Of a stretch of DNA of 64,000 nt, positions 56,488 to 64,000 are shown in pieces; the stretch's first letter is position 1, and each line of letters begins with the position of its first letter. A program made the translations under genes and the position numbers. The stretch lies in the NCBI RefSeq assembly GCF_000003195.3, contig NC_012870.2:37540377-37604376 (forward strand), given 5' to 3'. The DNA is from Sorghum bicolor. Lineage: Eukaryota > Streptophyta > Magnoliopsida > Poales > Poaceae. The notes beneath the pieces were generated by a model. The model searched no databases and was not told the origin of the DNA. It saw only the letters and a list, made by a program, of their open reading frames with translations.

Positions 56488-59400
56488 ATCATCCTCCCCC
56501 CTTGAAAAGGAGTCGTCCTCGACTCTAAAGTGTCTTCACTTGTGAATGGTGAGAGATCAGCAACATTGAAGGAGTTGCTCACGCCATAACTTGCAGGAAG
56601 ATCAATCTTGTATGCATTGTCATTGATCTTCTCAAGAACACGAAATGGACCATCTCCTCGTGGCAGCAATTTTGATTTGCGCTGCTGAGGAAAGCGATCC
56701 TTGCGCAAGTGTATCCACACCAAGTCCCCGGGTTCAAATAACACCTTCTTCCTATGTTTGTTCATACTTGCAGCCTTGCGTCCTGCCTTGAGTTCAATTG
56801 CTTCCTTGGTCTTCTCGTGTATCTTCTTGATGTATGCAGCACGCTTGGAGGCTTCCAAATTGGTTCTTTCCTGCAATGGAAGGGGCAACAAATCAATCGG
56901 AGCAATAGGTTTGAACCCATATACAATTTCAAAAGGACACATATTAGTGGTAGAGTGTACTGCCCTGTTATATGCAAACTCCACATGTGGCAAACATTCC
57001 TCCCAAACCTTTAGGTTCTTTTTCATCATAGTTCGCAGCAACATTGACAATGTGCGATTCACCACTTCAGTTTGTCCATCGGTTTGAGGGTGACAAGTGG
57101 TGGAGAACAAAAGCTTGGTTCCGAGCTTTGCCCATAATGTTTTCCAAAAGTAGCTCACAAACTTGACATCACGATCAGATACAATGGTTCTAGGCATTCC
57201 ATGCAGCCGCACAATTTCCCTGAAGAACAAATTAGCAATATGTGAAGCATCGTCGCTCTTGTTACAAGGAATAAAATGAGCCATCTTTGAAAATCTATCG
57301 ACCACAACAAAAATTGAATCTTTTCCTTTCTGAGTTCTAGGCAACCCCAAGACAAAATCCATGCTTATGTCTTCCCAAGGAGTTTTAGGAGTAGGTAAAG
57401 GAGTATATAAACCATGAGGGTTCAGTTTAGACTTAGCTTTGTGACAGGTAACGCATCGCTCCACGAATCTGATGACATCTCTTCTCATCTTGGGCCAATA
57501 AAAATGATCTTCTAGCAGCTCATAGGTTTTTCTTTGTCCAAAATGGCTTGTCAATCCTCCCCCATGAGACTCCTGCAACAAAAGCAATCTAACCGAAGAA
57601 TTTGGAACACAGATTTTGTTAGCTCTAAACAAAAATCCATCATGTATATGATACTTTTCCCAACCTTTTCCATTTTTACAATGATTATATGGTTCTGAAA
57701 ATTCAGGGTCATTACTGTACATTTCTTTCAAACTTTCAAGTCCCAAAACCTTTACCTCAAGTTGGTTTAGCAACACACTCTTTCGTGACAGAGCATCAGC
57801 AACAACATTGTCCTTACCTTTCTTATATTTCACAATGTATGGAAATGTTTCGATGAACTCAACCCATTTGGCATGACGACGGTTCAGTTTTGCTTGTCCT
57901 TTCAAGTACTTCAAAGCTTCATGATCAGAGTGAATAACAAATTCTTTTGGCCATAAGTAGTGCTGCCATGTTTCAAGCACACGCACCAAAGCATATAATT
58001 CTTTATCATACACAAAATAATTCAGTTGAGCACCTCCTAGTTTTTCACTAAAATATGCTACAGGTTTTCCTTGTTGCATTAAAACTCCTCCTATCCCAAT
58101 TCCACTAGCATCACATTCTATTTCAAAAGTTTTAGTGAAATCAGGAAGAACAAGTACAGGTGCTTCAGTCAAACGTTTCTTTAATTCTTGAAATGCATTT
58201 TGTTGTGATTTTTCCCATTTAAAGTCAACATCTTTCTTTGTCAATTCATTCAAAGGAGCAGCGATGGTACTGAAATCTCTCACAAACCTCCTATAAAAAC
58301 CAGCAAGGCCATGAAAACTTCTTACTTGACTTACATTTGTTGGAGTTGGCCAATCCTTGATGGCTTTCACCTTGCTTTCATCCACTTCTATGCCCTTTCC
58401 TGATACAACAAAGCCAAGAAACACAACATGGTCTGTGCAAAAACTGCACTTCTCAAGATTAGCAAATAATTTCTCCTTTCTAAGCTCTTCCAAGACTTGC
58501 CGAATATGATTCACATGTTCCTCAAAAGACTTGCTGTAAATTAAGATATCATCGAAGTAGACAACAACAAATTTTCCAATGAAAGCTCTCAAGACATGGT
58601 TCATTAATCTCATGAAAGTACTAGGAGCATTAGTCAATCCAAAAGGCATAACTAACCATTCATACAACCCAAATTTTGTTTTAAATGCAGTTTTCCATTC
58701 ATCCCCTGTTTTCATTCTTATCTGATGGTATCCACTTCTCAAATCAATTTTAGTGAATATGTTGGAACCACTTAATTCATCAAGCATGTCATCTAAACGT
58801 GGGATAGGATGGCGATAGCGAACAGTGATGTTATTTATAGCTCTACAATCAACACACATTCTCCAAGAACCATCTTTCTTAGGTACTAAAATTACAGGAA
58901 CAGCACAAGGACTTAAACTTTCACGAACAAAACCTTTATCAAGAAGTTCTTGCACTTGCCTTTGTATCTCCTTTGTTTCTTCTGGATTGGTTCGGTATGG
59001 TGGTCGATTAGGTAGTGCAGCCCCTGGAATGAGATCAATTTGATGCTCAATCCCACGAATTGGAGGTAGTCCCGCCGGTGTTTCTTCTGGAAAAACATCT
59101 CCATAGTCCTGCAAAAGATGAGACACAACACTAGGAAGAGAGGTCATGTCGTTAGCTGAAATTAAAATGTCTTTGTATACAAGTACAAAGAGCACTTGTT
59201 CAGGGTTGTTCCTCACTTCTCTCATTTCAGATTTTGTGGCTAGCATGACTAAATTCTCTCCCTCTCCTTTCTTTTTCTCCCTCAAATTTGGCTTGTGGCA
59301 CTCACTCACCGAATTGTGGATGGCACTCAATTTCTTTTGCTCTCCTTCCTCTCTACTCACTGGAACAATTTCAGATTTCTTTTGTAAATGTTCAGCCATG

Positions 59401-60596
59401 ATTTGTTGGGGTGTCATAGGCTTGAGAACAAACTTCTTCCCCGTTAGATTGATAGTAAACTGATTTGTTCTCCCACAATGTTGGCTATATCGATCATATT
59501 GCCATGGCCTTCCAAGCAGCAAGTGACACACCGACATAGGCGCCACATCACACTCTACTGTGTCAACATATTCACCAATCTTGAATGGAACTTTCAATTT
59601 ATATCCAATCTTGATATCTTCCAAATCATTCTGCCAAGGTACATTATATGGAAGAGGGTGTTGTAGCAGCTTCAAGCCAAGTTTATCACCCATCTCATGA
59701 CTAGCAAGATTATGGCAGCTCCCTCCATCAATAATCACCTCCACCTCTTTATCATGCACCTTTTCTCTAGTTTGAAATAATTTGTGTTGCTGCCCATTTT
59801 TAGCTTCATTTGCCTGAACACTCAAGATTTGAGTCACCTCAAGAGCATCACCTTGCTCAAACTCGCAGCTAGTAATGTCCTCATCTCCATGGGCTTCCTT
59901 CTCAACTCCGTCTTCACTAGCTGATTCATATTCTCCATCATCATTCACAATGTTCACCTGGTTATTTGGGCACTCCTTACTTATATGCCCGAGTCCTCCA
60001 TACTTGAAGCTCTGAATTCCACTACTCCTAGAAGTAGAACCCACTGAAGTAGTGGTTGATGCTGCTGGTTTCGAACTTGGGACAGCAGTGTTCTTTCCAC
60101 TAAAAGTACCCTGAAAATTTGATCGTAAGCCTCCACTTGAGCCTTTCACCGTGGATGATTCAGCAGCAAACTTTGTGTTTGATTTGCTTCCTCTAGAGAA
60201 ATTTCTCGTGGATGGTTCAGCAGCAAATTTTGGCATGGTAAATTTCAGTTTGCCAAATCTTTCTTCATGGTTGCCTCTTCTATGACATCGACGACCAAAA
60301 CTGAGTTGGAAGCGGTTGTCATCAGCCTCATCTTCAGATTCATCATCATTTCTTCCACTATGTCTTCTTCCTTTACCATTTGCAGCCCTCCGGTTCCTCT
60401 GACCTCCTCTTCTCCCATCACTATCTTCTCTATCTCCACTATTGTTGCTTGCACCATCATGAGGTGGATGATGCCTTCTGATTTCAGTCATAAGATTCTG
60501 AAGATCTTGTGTCAACCTATCTTGCTTTTCTTCCATACTTTGTCGGAGTTTATTAAATTGTGCCAAAGTGACACAATCCTCTATTCCATCACCCAT
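56484..60596 (-). CDS. CRM gag-pol polyprotein (1370 aa), gag core deleted
   Basis: Residues 1-124 are the gag N-terminus, ending in KLKFTMPKF. The capsid core is missing and the frame passes directly to a Ser-rich linker. The zinc knuckle (196-209, [14 protein letters not shown]) has Ser and Tyr in place of its first two cysteines. Protease: [12 protein letters not shown] (288-299). [32 protein letters not shown] and catalytic YFDD (680-683). RNase [29 protein letters not shown]. Integrase: HHCC at H1011, H1018, C1048, C1051; catalytic D1080, D1141, E1177; tail [17 protein letters not shown]. No stop inside 1370 codons. The start is the first Met after the leader. The stop lies a few bases into the 3' LTR. 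Confidence 0.93.
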   Translation of the reverse strand: MGDGIEDCVTLAQFNKLRQSMEEKQDRLTQDLQNLMTEIRRHHPPHDGASNNSGDREDSDGRRGGQRNRRAANGKGRRHSGRNDDESEDEADDNRFQLSFGRRCHRRGNHEERFGKLKFTMPKFAAEPSTRNFSRGSKSNTKFAAESSTVKGSSGGLRSNFQGTFSGKNTAVPSSKPAASTTTSVGSTSRSSGIQSFKYGGLGHISKECPNNQVNIVNDDGEYESASEDGVEKEAHGDEDITSCEFEQGDALEVTQILSVQANEAKNGQQHKLFQTREKVHDKEVEVIIDGGSCHNLASHEMGDKLGLKLLQHPLPYNVPWQNDLEDIKIGYKLKVPFKIGEYVDTVECDVAPMSVCHLLLGRPWQYDRYSQHCGRTNQFTINLTGKKFVLKPMTPQQIMAEHLQKKSEIVPVSREEGEQKKLSAIHNSVSECHKPNLREKKKGEGENLVMLATKSEMREVRNNPEQVLFVLVYKDILISANDMTSLPSVVSHLLQDYGDVFPEETPAGLPPIRGIEHQIDLIPGAALPNRPPYRTNPEETKEIQRQVQELLDKGFVRESLSPCAVPVILVPKKDGSWRMCVDCRAINNITVRYRHPIPRLDDMLDELSGSNIFTKIDLRSGYHQIRMKTGDEWKTAFKTKFGLYEWLVMPFGLTNAPSTFMRLMNHVLRAFIGKFVVVYFDDILIYSKSFEEHVNHIRQVLEELRKEKLFANLEKCSFCTDHVVFLGFVVSGKGIEVDESKVKAIKDWPTPTNVSQVRSFHGLAGFYRRFVRDFSTIAAPLNELTKKDVDFKWEKSQQNAFQELKKRLTEAPVLVLPDFTKTFEIECDASGIGIGGVLMQQGKPVAYFSEKLGGAQLNYFVYDKELYALVRVLETWQHYLWPKEFVIHSDHEALKYLKGQAKLNRRHAKWVEFIETFPYIVKYKKGKDNVVADALSRKSVLLNQLEVKVLGLESLKEMYSNDPEFSEPYNHCKNGKGWEKYHIHDGFLFRANKICVPNSSVRLLLLQESHGGGLTSHFGQRKTYELLEDHFYWPKMRRDVIRFVERCVTCHKAKSKLNPHGLYTPLPTPKTPWEDISMDFVLGLPRTQKGKDSIFVVVDRFSKMAHFIPCNKSDDASHIANLFFREIVRLHGMPRTIVSDRDVKFVSYFWKTLWAKLGTKLLFSTTCHPQTDGQTEVVNRTLSMLLRTMMKKNLKVWEECLPHVEFAYNRAVHSTTNMCPFEIVYGFKPIAPIDLLPLPLQERTNLEASKRAAYIKKIHEKTKEAIELKAGRKAASMNKHRKKVLFEPGDLVWIHLRKDRFPQQRKSKLLPRGDGPFRVLEKINDNAYKIDLPASYGVSNSFNVADLSPFTSEDTLESRTTPFQGGRMI
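56492..56510 (-). other. CRM polypurine tract
   Basis: + strand TCCTCCCCCCTTGAAAAGG. It is also coding: the pol end (FQGGR) is read from it. A run of six C at 56496-56501. Confidence 0.85.
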
Positions 60597-61542
60597 CTTC
60601 CTGTAAGGTTAGCTGAATACAAATAATTTGTATTTGTGGAATATGAAAATTTGGTGGCCCTCACAACTCACCTCTCTAACCACCAAGGCTCTTATGAATT
60701 CCTCTGCTGTAGATTACAAGGAAAAACAAATGTGTGGTGGCAACTGAAAGTGATGGCGAGGCGAATACAAGAACAGAGAGTACCAATTACGATGGTTTTT
60801 TTATGTGGAGCTTGGTGGGGAGTAATACACAAGGAATGCAATCTGAATTCCAGTTGTTGTAAAGTTAAGTAACGATCCAAACTAGAAGTTTTCTGCCTAG
60901 TGCTGATCAAAAGATTCGAAGTGTATAAATAGATCACACACACGCAAAGAAATTTCAGAACTGATGCAAACAAGGAGTATGATTGGGATGCAAGTGTTGC
61001 AATCAGACCCAACCAAAGTTTTGCACCAAACAAAGATAGCAAACTGGTTGTAGAACTTGATATGGAACTTTCAGCACTTGTGCACATAGACCAACTAATC
61101 TTTCAGACTTTCTCTCTGAACCTTTCTCAACTTTTTTTTTTTCACTTCACTTTTTTTTTGCACTTTCTTTTCTTTTTTTTTTGACACACTTTTTTTTATA
61201 TAGAACTAAAAACAGGGATCAGATTATGATACTTGCACAACTAAAGACAGAAATAAAACAACAACCAGTAGCTAGATAGGATCAAAGTTAACACAAAGGA
61301 TGATATAGGCTATAGAGATTTTTTTTTTGTGGGGATTTTTAGATATAAAAGAGGCACAAAGAACACGCGAAGGATAAATGATCAGCAACTAAAACAAAGA
61401 ATCTAATGGACTGCGACTTAACCGAACTCACTAAAATAACAGATTGAAACAAAGGTCTAAGCAATATATTTTTCTGGCTTTTTGGTGGATAGGACGAAGC
61501 AAAATATATATGTAGCTAGGGATAAAATTCCTACCGTGGTAA
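60597..61542 (-). other. CRM 5' leader
   Basis: About 950 bases between PBS and gag, without a supported ORF. Several T-rich runs (61127-61200, 61320-61330 on +) and pyrimidine/purine bias. Confidence 0.7.
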
Positions 61543-61559
61543 CGAAAGCTTTGATACCA
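61543..61559 (-). other. CRM primer binding site
   Basis: Minus strand TGGTATCAAAGCTTTCG, two bases inside the 5' LTR; initiator Met tRNA type. Confidence 0.85.
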
Positions 61560-61561
61560 GA

Positions 61562-62755
61562 TGATGCGTCACGTTGTCCCGATCTTCACGACGTAGGAAG
61601 AACACCGATAACTAGCTGAAGAACAGCCGGATAACTTGCTGCAAGCAGCGATAACTAGTGCAACCTGGCAAATAAAACTCGAAGCCAACCACCGTCTTTA
61701 ACTGGCAACCAGAATCGAGGATTCGCCCAACCACACTCTCAAGGAACCAACCAACACAGCCTACAATCAATCAAGGAATACCTTGAAGGGAGTAGGAGCA
61801 CCAATTGGGAGCGGATGAAGCCGCCGCCTATGTAATCCCGCGAGGAAATCACAAGAGCAAAGGGGTAGAGATCACTCTCTGGATTTGTTAGCACGCAGCT
61901 GAACAAAGGGGTTCTGTATTTCAATTATCAAAGTCTTAGATTACAATGAGTCTTAGGGGGTATTTATACTAGCAACAGCCCTGCTAGATAGGTATGAAAA
62001 CGAAATAGAGTTTCTGAGGGAAGACAATGTGAAAGGTCCCCTCGAAATGGATTCCCGAAGTGGCTTTGCGTGACTGTTGGCCTCCAGAGCAGTTTCCAAT
62101 AAACTGACCATAACTTTTTATTGGGAAGTCCAAATGATGAACCATTTCTTGGGTGTGAAACTAGACTCAAAGGGCTTTCCATCAATGTATGCCAACCAGC
62201 ACGAAACTTTGTAGATTCGTACAGTTTTACTTGGCAAGTTGTACCAACATTCTGTCACGACAGACTGTTGACCTTCTGAGCAGTCTGTACTAATTCTGGT
62301 CTGCAGGCAATATGGGGTATCCAAACTGGTCGCCACTAGATTCATTGGAAAGTAGACTCGTCAAGCTTTCCAACAAATGCTCATGGACCTTCATAGCATT
62401 TGTGAGCAAAAAGTTATGAAGATTCTTTGCACTGGTCCGTTTTTGACTTCCACTGGTCCGTTTTTGACTTCTTCTGGAACTTGCACTGGTCCGTTCTTCA
62501 TGGTCCGATTCTTCCTTCTCTTCTTCTATATACCTGAGTACAATCAAGGTACAACACTTAGGTAGTATATAATTATCATTAATGTTAAAATGAATCTCAC
62601 AAAGTAGCGCGTGGACCTCTTGTTGTAGCTTCTTTGCACGACTACGTGTAATCGGTCCATCGATGACTTGAGATGATGTCGGTGTAGGTGAAACTTGAGT
62701 GGGTGTAGCTTGACTTGGAGCTTGTGACATCTTCCTTGGTGGCGTGGTCATATCA
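61562..62755 (-). repeat. CRM 5' LTR (1194 bp)
   Basis: + strand TGATGCGTCACG...GGTCATATCA; about 18 substitutions and no gap against 55298-56491. TATA at 61961-61970 (minus). Confidence 0.95.
61961..61970 (-). promoter_or_regulatory. TATA box, CRM 5' LTR
   Basis: Minus strand AGTATAAATA, identical to the copy at 55697-55706. It lies in the LTR upstream of the gag-pol transcript. Confidence 0.6.
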
Positions 62756-62760
62756 CATAT
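62756..62760 (+). repeat. CRM target site duplication, right copy
   Basis: CATAT, matching 55293-55297; RNase H coding resumes directly. Confidence 0.95.
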
Positions 62761-64000
62761 GCAATCACGCGACCCTCCTGCATTAGCACACAGCCTATCC
62801 CAATCCCTGATGCGTCACAATACACATCAAAGGGTTTTTCAATATCTGGCTGGGCCAAGACAGGTGCAGTTATCAACAATCTTTTCAGAGTCTGAAAGGC
62901 TTGCTCACATTGGGGTGACCAAACAAATCTTGTTTGATTCTTGAGCAAGGTCGTAATTGGTTTGGCGACTCTTGAAAAATTCGGGATAAAACGACGGTAA
63001 TATCCCGCCATACCCAGAAAACTACGGATCTCATGTACCGTAGTCGGGGGTTTCCAATTCAACACATCTTCTACCTTGCCTGGGTCTACAGCGACTCCCT
63101 CCGCTGATAATACATGACTCAGGAAATGAACTTTGTCCAGCCAGAACTCACATTTGCTGAACTTGTCATATAGTTGATGCTCCCTAAGACGGGTTAGCAC
63201 GATTCTCAAATGTTCAGCATGTTGTTTCTTAGTCTTAGAGTAAATTAAGATGTCATCAATAAAGACGACTACAAATTTGTCTAGTTCTGGCATGAAGACA
63301 GAGTTCATCAGGTACATGAAATGGGCCGGTGCATTGGTCAACCCAAAAGACATTACCAAGTATTGATACAGCCCGTAACGGGTTGTAAAAGCTGTCTTGG
63401 GCACATCTTCCAGCCTAATTTTAATTTGGTGGTACCCTGATCTCAAATCAATTTTTGAGAATACTTTGGCCCCGGCTAGCTGGTCAAATAATAAGTCAAT
63501 ACGGGGCAACGGGTACTTGTTCTTAATCGTCACCTCATTTAGGGGACGATAGTCGACACACAGCCTTAATGTTTGATCTTTCTTTTTCACAAACAAGGCT
63601 GGGCAACCCCATGGAGAAGAACTGGGCTGAATAAAACCTTTCTGCAACAGCTCTTGTAATTGGGTTTTTAATTCGGCCAGCTCTTTCGGTGCCATTCTGT
63701 AGGCCCTTCGAGATATTGGGGCTGTCCCTCGTTTCAATTCTATACTGAATTGTACATCTCGGTCCGGAGGCAGACCTGGTAAGTCTTCAGGAAATACATC
63801 CGGAAAATCCCGAACTACCGGGATATCTTTGACTTCAGACACATTAGCGGCATGAACTTGCCCAATTGTCCACTTGAGAGTAACTAATTGAATTAGCAAA
63901 TAAGAATTCTCATTGGGCAATGGGATTTTAATGGTTCGATGCAAAGTGTCTAGCACAACCCCTCGTTGTGCCATCCAGTTCATGCCTAGTATGACATCAA
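62761..64000 (-). pseudogene. Tekay-2 protease end, reverse transcriptase and start of RNase H
   Basis: Open from the right edge, beginning with a protease end ([15 protein letters not shown]). RT blocks: [95 protein letters not shown] and catalytic FIDDILIYS. Thumb: [20 protein letters not shown]. RNase H start: [20 protein letters not shown], then IAY, where the CRM enters. No stop or shift in this stretch. The remainder of pol lies at 53462-55297. Confidence 0.95.

Larger units (their letters stand above)
55298..56491 (-). repeat. CRM 3' LTR (1194 bp)
   Basis: + strand TGATGCGTCACG...GGTCATATCA. PPT complement TCCTCCCCCCTTG follows at 56492. TATA on the minus strand at 55697-55706. Confidence 0.95.
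55298..62755 (-). mobile_element. Complete CRM-lineage (centromeric) retrotransposon, 7458 bp
   Basis: Two 1194-bp LTRs (55298-56491 and 61562-62755, constant offset 6264, no indels), Met-type PBS, one long gag-pol frame, PPT and a CATAT target duplication. It lies in Tekay-2 RNase H. The LTRs differ at about 18 sites by my count by eye (1.5%), so insertion is recent. With the often used grass rate of 1.3e-8 per site per year this is roughly half a million years. Pol is intact but gag is internally deleted, so the copy could move only with Gag supplied by others. CRM elements concentrate at functional centromeres. Confidence 0.93.
48982..64000 (-). mobile_element. Tekay-2: Ty3 chromovirus, 3' part, carrying a CRM insertion
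   Basis: 3' LTR (53256-48982), PPT, pol end with chromodomain (55297-53462), CRM insertion (55298-62755), RT (from 62761) and the protease end at the right edge. The left flank 48977-48981 is TTAAG. The element continues outside. Lineage is set by the integrase-chromodomain order and the RT sequence. Confidence 0.9.

Overview
The window is plant nuclear DNA, most likely pericentromeric heterochromatin of a panicoid grass (a Sorghum, Saccharum, Miscanthus or maize relative). The evidence is the density of grass-type LTR retrotransposons: Ty3 lineages Athila, Tat, Tekay and CRM, plus a Ty1/copia Sirevirus with repeated CACCGGACGC/GCGTCCGGTG motifs. I found no host gene, rRNA, tRNA or CRISPR array. 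Nearly every base can be assigned to a retroelement. A 100-N placeholder lies at 48341-48440. The clade assignment is inference from element families.

Left part (1-18372). A Tat element (minus, 1-2555) enters from the left edge with broken gag, PBS and LTR. It sits in the integrase end of an Athila relic (Athila-A, plus, 2556-9478). That relic keeps an integrase C-terminus, a downstream ORF with a promoter-like block of its own, two LTRs, an inverted LTR piece and a gag piece. A second Tat element (plus, 9479-10505) interrupts the gag piece. It is itself interrupted by Athila-B (minus, 10506-18372), which carries gag-protease and an Athila third ORF but no reverse transcriptase or integrase.

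Middle part (18373-31795). Athila-C (plus) runs from 3' noncoding DNA through an LTR into two successive LTR/PBS/gag starts. Its first LTR is split by a complete Tekay-like element (E6, 20830-28931) with matching GATAT target duplications. The 5' LTR of E6 is a 268-bp-arm inverted repeat.

Right part (31796-64000). This is a stack of insertions, each inside the previous one: Sirevirus (minus, from 31796) > Tekay-1 (plus, from 39078) > Athila-D (minus, from 43682) > Tekay-2 (minus, from 48982) > CRM (minus, 55298-62755). Only the CRM lies wholly inside the window. It has CATAT target duplications and LTRs differing at about 18 of 1194 positions by my count by eye.

Main observations: (1) an 18-nt U5 hairpin in all Athila LTR ends, with compensatory stem changes; (2) LTR-like motif clusters and TATA boxes ahead of the third ORF in two unrelated lineages, Athila and Sirevirus; (3) the palindromic 5' LTR of E6, which still offers a normal terminus to integrase; (4) a CRM with an intact pol domain order but a gag missing its capsid core and two zinc-knuckle cysteines; (5) a pol-less Athila. 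All gene products here are retroelement proteins (Gag, protease, RT, RNase H, integrase, third-ORF proteins), most of them broken.
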